This document shows, in pieces, positions 35,504 to 46,950 of a stretch of 64,000 bases of DNA. How positions within the stretch are numbered: the stretch's first letter is position 1; the number at the start of each line of letters is the position of its first letter. The stretch covers positions 69,982,286 to 70,046,285 of the forward strand of contig CM067086.1 in NCBI GenBank assembly GCA_034008185.1, written 5' to 3'. Both the position numbers and the translations under genes were made by a program. Below the pieces are notes generated by a model. The model was not told the DNA's origin. It did not search any database and was given only the letters and a program-made list of their open reading frames with translations. Source of the stretch: Gorsachius magnificus. Its lineage: Eukaryota > Chordata > Aves > Pelecaniformes > Ardeidae.

Positions 35504-38500
35504 AAACCGGCATGACCCTCCAGGCTGTTCCTTCTGCTGGCTCTGCTTGATATTTTATTAACTTTTTTTTTTTTGCCAGACTGTTGTGCTGCCACATGCC
35601 AGCATTTCAGAGAGGACCTTGGTGTCCAAGGGGTTTGGAGTGGTGGCATGAGGATGTGTGAGGAACTGGGGAGCACCTTGCAGGGAAGGATCACCCAGAG
35701 CGCATTCCAGCCAGTTACCGCAGGAAAGAAAGGGTGACTCTAAGTGAGGATGGCTTAGTCGATTCTGTGGGAGCCTATATAACCTTCTGTACTGCATTTT
35801 AAGTAAGGACACATCTACACCTTCAAGCTTTATTCATATCTTTCTCTGGTACCAGATTTTGTGGCACCCATCCTTAGAGCACCCCATGAGTGTACCCCCA
35901 GCACCTCCACAACACCCCAGGGCAGGCGTGGGGCTTTCCCTGGGGGGTGCTGAACGCCAGAGTAATACTGTTTTCTTGAAATGATTGATGGTCTTTAATT
36001 AGATAGCAGTAAAGAAAACAGTCAGTAACGTTTCTCTCAGCAACAGCAGGTTAGAGGAGGCAGAGCTGAAACCCTGAACAGCTTGGTAGCCTCTGGTACG
36101 GTGGTAAACCACGGAGGCGTCTTGGGTTGCTGTGCTTCCCGGGGCAGCCGTCTGTCAGCGGCACTTCTGTGCGTGCTGGCTCCTCCTCACCCATAACTGA
36201 TGTTAATGTGCACCAGTTGCTCAAATTGAAGGTGTTTCTACTTTGGTGAACTGCGGGGGAGCGGGGGGGAAATAATATAAAGTGTCTGTATTCTAGTTCA
36301 GCACCCAAAGTGCAGACACATGTTCTTTTTCTGGGTAGACGTCATCTCAGAATATACTAAAAGCATTTATCCTGTTCTGGATGGGAATGTTACCAAAATA
36401 GTCTCAACATTCATACATGATTTCACAGTTGCCTTAGATGATACAAATGCTTACAGCAACGTGATGGGATGCAGCAAAGAGCTGAGAAGCAATCTCAAGC
36501 AGCTTTTCTTAATTTCATGTAGGGTCTGGCAGGATTTGCTTCTTAATTTGGTATTGAAGTTGGGAATTTCCAAGAGGTCTTGTCCTTCCCTTCTGAGGTT
36601 CGTGTAACAGCTCCAGCAACTGTGCTGCAAACGCTCTCAACATTGCTCGCAATTAAGTTGTTGTCTTTTAACGGCTGCAGAGTTACAGTCATGCAATTTT
36701 TCATTTTTTTCAGTTTTTATTGTGGTACCTGCAGGTTGGAAAGGAGCACCAGGGGCAACTGGGGATATTTGCTGCACTTGGAAATAGTTGGTGGTAGGGA
36801 GAGGGCGCTCATGGGCTCGCGGGGTCTGCCAGGCTTGGTTCCTGTAGCATCTGCAAACAGTGCAATATGTATTTAATGTGAACTACTTCAGCATGCTAAG
36901 GCAAATGATTTTACTGGGAATCTTGTGTGTGCATGCCCTTGCCGGGAGCTTGCCGAAGCCACCGAGCCGCTCCGGCTGTGGGTCTGCTCCCTCCCCAGCG
37001 GGCAGCGAAAGCCGTGCCCTGACTTCCACCGTTCAACCGAAAATTCACTTGGGTCCGAGCTGACCCCTTTCTGCCTGCATGGGTTTATAGTGCATCCTGT
37101 ATCGCTTGTCTCCAATCACTTCTGGAAGTTATATTCTGAAAAATAAGATGTTATTATCGAGCCACCGTTGTGGTGGCTTTGGGGTCTTTTTTCCTTTCTG
37201 TTTTCGTGACTTTGGAAAGTTGTTATATGCTTTTTGCCTCCATTTGCCGGAGCATGAAATGGATATAATGCTTACCTGTCTAACAATGTTGTGAAGCCTT
37301 TATTTCTATAATGAGGTGGTTTGAATACCTTAGGATCAAGGTACAATTTAATCCTAAATACAGTGTTGTATTTTCCCCCCCAAGTAGTTTTGCAGCCCTG
37401 TTATTTCTTTGAGCTTACCAGTCGCGCAGAGGCGAGGCGGGTGCAGCAATCGCAGCGGTCTGTGCCCTGTCCTCGGCCCATCTCTGAACACAAACCTCGG
37501 AGGGATCGGGAGAAAGACAGACTCATGGCTCTATCTATTTCCACTTCTAGCAATTAGAGGAGGCTCAAGGCTACACCCCTAAAATCAGGAGTCTTATCAG
37601 CAAAGGATGAAGACCAAACACGAACCCAAACGGCGTGAGTAATAGTAACGTCACGTTGGGTTTTTTCTTGGTTATTCTAGAGATGCTTGGACCAGGAGAG
37701 AAAGCAATCGCAGCAGAAAGCCTGTGGGCCAGGGTTAGATGATGATGCTATTGCTAAAATATTCTGTGTTTCACTCTAAGTGCTCTAAGGGCTAAAGTCG
37801 AAAACAACCTGAGGATTTTACTTCTTGTAAACAGGGTAAAAAAAAGAATTTATGCTTAGAATATAGCAATGGTAATAGAACTCTTGACATTTAGACCCTG
37901 ATCCATCATCTATTCATGCTAATTGAAATTCTTTGATACTTGGCATTAACCTCACTGACCAGGGGATCCAGGCACATAAAGCTCCTGTTATCCGCACTCC
38001 CGCATCCTCACTAGAAGTAACGGTGGAAAAGCGTGGTTGTGGTTTGGTTTTATTTCTATTTTTTTATTTTAAATAAACCAAAACCCTCATCTACAGTGGT
38101 TTCTAAGCAACAAAGCACAGGGAAAAAAACCCACCCAAACCACGAAGTAATTTCTGTTTCCTTGTATGTGCTTTTTTATAGTGTTAAACAGTGGCGCTGG
38201 TTTCCCCTGACAGTGGTAGGGAGGCTCGGTGTAAGTCGGTGTTAATTCCTCTTTGCGATCTGCAGCTCCTCAGAGTGTTTGATTAAAAAGTTACCGGCTT
38301 CTCTGGCCCTCCCAAAGCATTAGGGAAAAGCACTGGAATACGGCTAATTGAGCCTCGTGCATTCAGCAATAGATCAAGAAAACATTCAGAGAGTTATTGT
38401 CGTGGGAATAGGGCTCCAAGTTATTTACAGTCCAGGCCTGAATGAAGCAGAGAGAGCCACTAATGAACGGTGGGCTTAAACCCAGCCTTGCAAAGCAGAC

Positions 38501-38598
38501 AGGATCAGTAGCCTGGGAGATGACAGCCCCTAGGCCACGGCTGTTTAAAGATTAAGCATCGCCACCATATTGTTGTTGTATAGCATTTGTTCGAGAAA
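35504..38598. other. Unique non-coding sequence, 3.1 kb
   Basis: T run at about 35564-35574. No recognised repeats, RNA genes or exons; frames are under 100 codons and unrecognised. Confidence 0.5.
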
Positions 38599-39117
38599 AG
38601 AATCGCAGAATCCCAGCCTGGCAGGGGTTGGCAGGGCCCTCGGGAGCTCCCCCAGTGCCACCCCCCTGCCCAAGCAGGCTCACCCAGAGCAGGGGGCACA
38701 GGACAGCGGCCAGGCGGGGGTTGAAGATCTCCAGAGAAGGAGACTCCACAGCCCCCCTGGGCAGCCCGGGCCAGGGCTCCATCACCCTCACAGTCAACAA
38801 GTTCTTCCTCCCGTTCAACTGGAACCTCTTCTGCTTCAGGTTGTGCCCATGGCCCCTTGTCCTGGCACTGGGCACCACTGGGAAGAGTCTGGCTCCGTCC
38901 TCGTGACCCCCACCCTGGAGATATTTGTAGGTGTTGATGAGATCCCCTCTCAGCCTTCTCTTCTCCAGGCTGAACAAGCCCAGCTCCCTCAGCCTTTCCT
39001 CGTAGGGGAGATGCTCCAGTCCCCCCATCATCCTTGTTGCCCTCCTCTGGACTCTCTCCAGGAGTTCCTCATCCTTCTTGAACCGGGGAGCCCAGAACTG
39101 GACCCAGTACTCCAGGT
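38599..39117 (-). mobile_element. CR1 LINE fragment with readable ORF2 C-terminus (group G3)
   Basis: Minus-strand copy of about 520 bp. The reverse complement keeps one frame open for most of its length (38552-39031): it starts [20 protein letters not shown], passes [10 protein letters not shown] and ends beyond [12 protein letters not shown]. This is the CR1 ORF2 C-terminal end with few disabling changes, so the copy is probably fairly young. It is 5'-truncated before the reverse transcriptase core. Confidence 0.96.
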
Positions 39118-42100
39118 ACTGTGAAGAGAAATCCTTCTACAAGGGCCTGAATTGGTGTGTGACTTGGACATCTTTGGAGAGACAAACCCAAAGACTTTTA
39201 CTCTGTTTAAATAAGTGGTAGCATTTCAAGAGCTGTACGAACGTCCAGTGGCCGCAATATCCCGTCTCGGGAGTGGAGGGTGAGGAGCACTGAAGGAGGG
39301 GTACAGTAACAGCACGTGCCTACCATCCTTCCCCAGTCTGGTCTTCTCCCTTCCTGATTTTCCTGGTTAAGCCCATGGATTTTACTACCTTTTTCCCAAT
39401 GTAATGAGAGTTGTATTTTCATGTTTTCATTTTCAGGGATTTCATGACTTCAGACAAAGCTGTCTTGCCCGAATGGGGACCAAGTATTTACAAAAGGGTG
39501 TCATGAGCAGATGTTCTCTCTGCTAATTTCCTCCCTGTAATATCGAACCTGGTCAGCAGCAGCACCCCGTGACAGAGCCCTTCCTGCACAGCACCTCTGG
39601 TGTGAAAATTGCTACGCTTCTGGTGACTTTTCCCCCCTCGTATCTGGCCAGGTTTGGCCGTGTTGGAGCTGGTGCCAGTGCCTCTTGCCCCTCACTTACT
39701 GGTGCATTCCCCACTGTCCCTGGAGTGACCCTCAAACCATCCTGAGCCAGGGGACCAGCCCAGCATCCAGACCTGGCTGTCTCCTTGGGAATACTGCACC
39801 CAACACAAGACGCGAGCAAACACCCGGAGGCGCGTGGATATGCCCCAGAGTGCAAAGTTTGACTTCCCTGTGTGCTGGGGAAGATAATCCCCAATGCCCC
39901 CCAGCAGCCTTGCAGAGGGCGAGCTCCTCTCTGGCGAGGGTGCCCCGCAACCATTGCTGCTGCTCGGGGGCTCTCCCCAGCCTCTGAGTGCACCAAATCC
40001 CTTCGGGGTCTGCTGCTGCTCCAGGCGTATTGTCAGCGCCGGGGGGTGCAGACTCCTCCAGCAGTAATCCTGTAAGAACTGGTGATTTGGGGCAAATCTG
40101 TGAGATGTGGCATGGTGTGAAATGTAGAGAGAGTGCTAGCTGGAGGCGTTTCATATGCCCTTCTGGCCAAGACTTTGGTCTGAACCTCTGGATTGTGGCC
40201 ACGCTGATGCATGCTTCTCTCTTGGCAGCATCACCAGCCTCCTCTCTCTGCTTGGGAATTTTTTCCGTATCTGAGGATCAGTTCTGAGACCTCTTCAGTG
40301 CTGCCAGGATCAGGCAGCTCCTGCCCGCAGGCAGGATGGTCCCCGGGGCTGGCTGCTGGAGCAGCTCGCCTGGGCTGTCTCCCTCACTGGGGACGCTCCG
40401 GAGGCTCCGTGCCACTGCCACGCGCTTTGGGGCTAACACCCCCTGCTCCTGGAGGCAGCACTGGGCCCATCTCTGAAGCTCTTTGCAACCTGTACAGCTG
40501 CTGGGTGCACGTCCTTCACCCCAAATGCATTTTGTTGTCCTTCCCGAGCGGCGTCCCCAGTGGTCCACGGGTAAGGTGGCGGCAGTGGCACCGACCAGAG
40601 ACACCCCCCCGGCCCGCACCAACCCCAGCATTTGTGCTGCCCAAGTGTGGGATCTCCCCACCCCGGGCACTGTGGAAGAGTTTCAGGGATGGAGGCCACC
40701 GTGCAATTTATTTAATTGCTTTTGGCCTGGTACGTTGCTTCGTAGCTGCCAGTAGGACACGGCCAAGTCTGAGCAATCTCTTCGTGTACCAGTGCCATTT
40801 AGATTTTTGCTTTTAGGGTTTAAAAGTGCTATTAGCTTCCCTCTAAGTGCATGCTGTTCTATTTAAATCACTGGCTTGGTCGCTGTGAATATTTTCTGCT
40901 TTAAAATACGTTGTTAAAAACTTGTGATGAGAAAATTAAAACACATTAGGAGAGTCAGAAATCATCCATCAGTCCCAGCCCATCTGCGGACTACAGAGCT
41001 GTCCCTTTATTTATGTTGTGTGTAAGACCTGGCTGACTTCAAACCCCTAGTTTTATAAAAACAAAATGAAAAAAGTGAACCTCAAAGATTCCCATAATTC
41101 ATGCCCTGGATGTAAATAAACCCCACTCGTTATTTTGGTTCCCTGATGACAGCAAAGTTTGCAAAATTGCAGTGTTTTCCTCAGAATAGCCTTTGGATTA
41201 GCAGCGTGGCATCTTTAATGTCAGCTTCCCCGAGATGCTGGGCTGTGGCTGTGCTGCCAGCGCGTTGCTCGCCTTTTAAACACAATGTGCATCTTCCTAG
41301 CGGAAAGTTTCCTCTACGGGAGGGGCTGGGGAGGTGGTTTCATCTCCTTTCTTCCCGCAGAAGATGGAGGCCTCTTTCCCAAGCCTATGGATTTCCCAAG
41401 CCTTCCCTGCTCTGTACTTCTCCTTCTCCAGGGCGTACGTTTTACAGAGAAGCAGATACGAAACATTTGGCATGGAGGATGCTGGGGGCTGGCTGAAGAG
41501 AGTGGAGTTTGGCTGGGTGCAACCCTGACCCGAGGGGATGTCCGGGGGGTGTGGGGAGGAGGCAGAGGGGTTGCACTGGGCAGACCAGCCTGCTCCATCC
41601 CATGCCGACCCCTTCGGGTGAAGCAGCACTGGGCTGTCCTTGGCAATCCCTGAAGAGCAGCTTTCTTCCTTGTCTTTATCTTAAGGTTACCTTTATTTAA
41701 GGTTATCACGACATGCCACAACACGCGGGAGAAGGCAAGCTGTATTGCCTAAACATTTAGGAAGGTACTAGAGGAGAGCAGATGTTGAGGTTGGAAATGC
41801 TGATGGTCAATGCAGCTTAATTTTGTGGTGATGCCGTGGTACGGGGCGGCCTGCAGCCCACACGCCAGCCGCCTGCCCTGCCCTCCTGTCCTCCAGACCC
41901 CGTGCCCTCATGGAGCGCTCCCCACCTGAAATGGCAGGTCCCACCTCCTCAGCCTCTGTTTGCTGTTGGACGTGCTGGCGCTAGGCTATATGCTTCATCT
42001 CTTGGGTTTTTTTCTGCTTTTCCTTCTGCAATAGTCTTTTTGTCATTAGGACTGGGGATGGTGCATGCAAGGATGCTTTGTATTGAAGCTGTTGTGCCTC

Positions 42101-43182
42101 AAGAGTCAGAACTCCTTGTGGGGAGGAGTCATTGTTCCACCAGCATGCCAAGTGTCTATGTCAAATACTTTATAATATTATTCCTTTTTTTTTTTAATAG
42201 AACGTACCTAAAGTTTGTGTTTATACATGGGAAATATTTCCTGAGCATGGCATTGTGGTCCTGAACAAAGTGAGCTTGTTTCCCCTTTTTGTTTATTTGT
42301 TCATGTGTTTTAACGTAGATGTTCTTCAGCAGTAATAACAGGGTGAGGGGGAATACCAGGCACCTCCCACGGGTCTCTCTTCTAGCCCCTGCTAATTGCG
42401 TGACAGATTTTTTCTCTAAATTGTTCCTTACCTAGAAGTATCAGTAGAGAAGTTGTTCTTTTTTTTTTCCCCCGTATGGAGAACTTAATTACTAATTACG
42501 CCAGTTGTTCTGTTGCTTGGGTGTTTTATGATGTGGGACTTCATTGCCTGCTAAAGCACCAGCCATGGTGCTTTTCCCTGGGCTTCCCCAGCACACGATG
42601 TTCTACCCAGGAGCCGCGCTTGCTTGTTTCTTCTGTTGGTATCAACACAGAGAAAAAGACTTGGACAGACGGAAAAATCACCAATCGTTTTCTTTTCAGC
42701 CTCAGCCCTGGCAGGTACGATAGGGCAGGAATACAACGATCTTCCCAATGGCAGAACGGCCACTTCAGGGCACTTAGAGGCCATTTGGCTTCTAATAAAA
42801 GACATAGTTTGTAAAAGTGCAACCTTTCCTTCAGAAGCGCTGGGAGGACACGGATGCGCAGCGTTGCCCGCTCGTTTCTCACCGCCGCCCGCCCGTGGAT
42901 CAGGGGAAACCCCTGGAAACTGCTGCAGCCTCCCTGCGGGAGCCTCAAACCCTCATCTGCGAGATTTAAGGTACCAACCTGATGGCATCCAAAACGCTTG
43001 CAGTAGCGCCAGAAAGGCTTCTGTGTGCACCCCAAACGCAGCACAAGGTCAGTGTTCCCAGGCAATTCAAAATGGGATGAAAAGAGTGGGAAGAAGCAGG
43101 CAAAAATGAACATATTGCAAATGGGCGGTATTGACGCCAGGTTCAGTGCTGTGAAGCAAGGAAGAAGAGAACAAGGTGAGGC

Positions 43183-43290
43183 GTTTTTTAACGTTTAAAA
43201 AATATTTTTTTTTGTTTTAAAAATATTTAAGAATTTATTTTAATTTTTTTAAATTTTAAAAAAAAAAATTTTTTTTTTTAAACAAACAAA
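43183..43290. repeat. A/T homopolymer tract with perfect palindrome
   Basis: About 100 bp almost wholly of A and T runs. Positions 43255-43282 are TTT, A11, T11, AAA, a perfect 28-bp inverted repeat without a loop. Confidence 0.92.
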
Positions 43291-45998
43291 AGAATTCGTT
43301 AGTCAGCTGATGTTAAGCAGAGCACCAAACACCGGTAGAACAGGGAATTGTGCGAGACTTTTCAGTGAGTCACAGAAGTAGAAAAGCCCGCTGTGAGCTG
43401 CAGCACCAGCAGTTCCCCCCATGCTGGGGACGTAACCGTACCCTTGGCAATGGTTAAAGTTCCGGAGGATTATTAGTTAGCGTATTCTAACAGATGCACA
43501 ATTAAGCCAGGGAAAATATTTATTGTACCAAGTAAAAGATGGGGAGAGGTGCGGAAAGAGGCACCCATGGGCACCAAGGAGAGCGATGCGAGGGCTTCCC
43601 CCGGGGATGGCGCGAGGCGAGCAGCCGTGCAGCCTGTTTGAAGATAACATGGAAATGAGGAGAGAATTGATGTCGAGCAATTGCGTGGCAAGCAAAGCTT
43701 TTACTTATTCCCCAGACTGTGGGGAACCTCTTAAAATTTGATTGTACCAAGCTATAAATCTTTCTGGAGTCAGTAATGTTCTGGGGCACACTCATGGGAA
43801 TTGAGGAGTTTGCAGAAGTTCATTTTGGAAGTTAACTTCAAAATGCTGGCTTGAATTGCTTAGAAATGGAGGAAAGCTTACTAGGCATTCACTGATGACA
43901 GGCTTCCTCACGACTCAATAAATAAACTGGCACGTAATCTTGGTTTTCCACTAAAATAAAAAAAAATACATTTACAAACTGCAATTCTCTGAACCTTGCT
44001 TATCTCCGGGCGCGTGCACAAGGACATGTCCTGCCCACAGCTTCCTCGGGCATTCGCAGAGCAATTTGCCTGTTCCTGTAAATTCACTTTTGTTTTGCTG
44101 GCATTTAACAGCAGTAATTTATAGCTGCATGCTACTGAAAAGTAAAGAAAGTTTGTAAACAAATAAAGCTCCTCTTTTAATGTGATCTGCTAATTAAAAT
44201 AAAAAAGTACAATTATCCTTAATTTTGTTGTAACTGTCCTTTAAATGTGACACTTAAAAACTGAATTCTTACTTCTTTAAGGTTTGCCTTCTGTATCCTC
44301 AGTGTGAAAGTATGGTTTCACTCACTGTTCAGCACAAACAGAAACCTGAAAATAAAATCAAATGTGCCCGTGGGTGTAAAGCAGCAGCGGTTAAGGCCAG
44401 GCGAGTGGCGGGGTCAGGGTGCAGCCACGGCCCGTCCCACGGGGGACCTTGTTCAGTCAGCTGAGCCACGCAGCTGGCGAGGCTGGATGTGCCTCCGATG
44501 GGGCTGGAAACCGTCCTCAGGGGTTCAAGCCTCCCTATTAAACAGCCAGAAATATCAAAACTTTATGTTATGACTAACTGCAAGAGAGCAAAGGCTCGCT
44601 TTTGCTGATTTAGTGAATGGGATTTGCTCAACTCTTGCAAACCTCAAGCCTTGCCGTGCTAAGCACTTGGTTCGGGAAGAGTGTGGGGTAATGGGGAGCT
44701 CTCAGGGGCCACCCGCGTGTGCAGGCTGGCAATGAAAGCTGGGAGGCAAGCTGGTCAGATGGGGCCTCGGCAGCAGCGGGAAGGCGGTGCTGAGCTGGGC
44801 CGAAGCGTGGCCAGCTTGGTGGCCAGCGCCAGCCGCGGCCATAGGTGGGTGCCTGGGGAGGTGGTCATGACAAGAAAACGCGCTGGGGATCTTGCTGCAG
44901 CACTCTGCCAGCTGCCCTTCGCTTGCGGCTCAGGGCTTGGCCGCGTTTTCCATGGGATATCCTTTCCATGAATTCACACCGCTTCCCCTTTCCAAATTCC
45001 ATTTTTCATCGAAAAGATATTGTCAATGATAGGGCTACACCTTCCCAAACTTGGCCTTTCCCTGTATCTTTAAAACCCAGTGCCACCACCACTGCAAGGT
45101 CTTTCCACAACAGCGTACTGCTACAAACAACAGAATTTATGGGAACAATTTCTCACGTTTATCAAAGGGAATGATAATGTTTGTTTTGTTTTATTCGGTG
45201 ACAAGGTGAACACTGAGTAAAAGTGTTTTCCTGCAAGTCTGCTGTACGCTTTTTGTTCCTAGGAACGTGGCCAGATGTTTGGGAGGAATATTACTCTGAT
45301 TATCATGAGCTCTCTGTTGCATCGCATTAGTGAAATAAGTTTTACTTATTTACTGCTGTTCCAATTCCGTTGTCTTCTGCAAATCTGATCAGTACCGATT
45401 TTCATGGCTTCTTCCAAGCCAACGATCAACGCGCGCAGCAGCCTAGAGCTACCCATCAATTCCTGCGGAGATGGGATTGCTCGGTGGGCTTTCCATCCTG
45501 AGACCAGCGCTTAATTGTTTAAAGACCATTGTATTGATTCTGTATTTTTCTACTTTCTTAGTTAAGAAACCACATGGTATTGATTCAAACCCTAAGTATA
45601 TTCTGGCAGCGCCGTTTCATCTATCGCCAAAGGGTGCAACCTTCTCCAGTCAAGAAAGTTGTCGGATTATTTCTGCTGTAATTAGTTAGCACAAACTAGT
45701 GTTAGCTGTCCATCTTTGCATTGTTCAAAATAATTATTTAGCTACATTTTTAGCCCTTCCGATACTTGAACCAATTTTACTCAGATCAACAAGAAACTAC
45801 ATTTTCTAGATCATTTTTTTTATGCTTTTAAAGTAGCTCTAGATGATCACTTTTCTTTCTGTCTTCCAGATTTCCCTGCCATTCTTTTTTTTCCCTGTTA
45901 TTTCCTAACAGTTTAAAAATACTTGATTTTCGCAGGTGCTATTTAGTAGCCTTTCAGTAACTTATCTTTTTCTGGATAAACAGCCTGCCAGCTCTTAG

Positions 45999-46032
45999 GA
46001 GCACACGCATCCCTCGAGCACACGCATCCCTC
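45999..46032. repeat. 17-bp tandem duplication
   Basis: Two identical units of GAGCACACGCATCCCTC, directly adjacent. Confidence 0.9.
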
Positions 46033-46551
46033 TTCAAACACCAAGGAGAAATAGGCAGCGATGCTGTTTTTTCATCTTATTGACAATCATACTGGTTTTG
46101 CCTGCATAGCCATGAATACAGTTTTCAAGATCCCTAACAACCTTTGAAAAACAAACACGTGGTCTTGTCTCTGCTCACAGAGATTTTTCAGGTACGGTAT
46201 CTTATCAGAATTCATCAGAATTCCTGGTTTTATACATATTTTCATATTTCCATTCTCTTCCTTGCTTATCCCGAGTGCAGGGCTGATTTCCTGGCCAAAA
46301 GACTCTTTTGGGCTCAAAAGCTCTTAATTAGCACTCTGGTATGAATGATAAAGCCGCTTCTTCAAACTGTGGCTCATGCCAGGCCCTTCTGGATGGCTGT
46401 GTGTGCATCACTGCGCTGTTCTTCCGTCTGCATTTGAGGAATGCAACCAAGCCCTGGTCTCCCCGTGCCCAGCAACCACCTCTTGCTCCATGATGACTCT
46501 CCTTCATTCGCTCAGCTGGGGTTTGACTCGAAATCACTGCCCTGTTTGAAT

Positions 46552-46950
46552 AGAATCATAGAATCATAGAATGGTTTGGGTGGGAAGGGACCCCCAGAGG
46601 TCACCCAGCCCAACCCCCCTGCAGGAGCAGGGACACCTTGAACCACATCAGGTTGCTCACAGCCCCCTCCAACCTGGCCTGGAATGTTCCCAGGGATGGG
46701 GCCTCCACCCCCTCTCTGGGCAACCCCTGCCAGGGTTTCACCACCCTCACTGGAAAGAATTTCTGCCTTAGATCCAGTCTAACCCTCCCCTGCTTCAGTT
46801 TAGAGCCATCCCCCCTTGTCCTGTCCCAGCTGGCCCTACTAAAAAGCTTGTCCCCCCCTTTCCTCTGGGCCCCCTTGAAGCCCTGAGCGGCCGCACTCAG
46901 CTCTGCCCGCAGCCTCCTCTGCTCCAGGCTGAACACCCCCAACTCTCTCA
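46552..46950 (-). mobile_element. CR1 LINE fragment with ORF2 C-terminus (group G1)
   Basis: Minus-strand copy of about 400 bp. The plus strand begins with a double inverted tail (AGAATCATAGAATCATAGAA). The minus strand encodes LRELGVFSLEQRRLRAELSA onward in an open frame. The 5' end stops after CCCAACTCTCTC. Confidence 0.96.

Larger units (their letters stand above)
39118..46551. other. Unique non-coding sequence, 7.4 kb
   Basis: Contains an A/T tract with a 28-bp perfect palindrome (43183-43290), a T run at 42185-42195, an AT-rich block at 43900-44280 that could be a conserved non-coding element, and a 17-bp duplication at 45999-46032. Long frames at 40211-40816 (201 codons), 42541-43113 minus (190) and 42624-43109 plus (161) have no recognisable domain and overlap each other or lie in GC-rich DNA. 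No gene is called. Confidence 0.5.

Noticed and set aside
40211..43113. Frames of 161-201 codons at 40211-40816, 42541-43113 (minus) and 42624-43109
   Set aside because: No recognisable domains; two of them overlap on opposite strands, and no promoter or splice context is visible.
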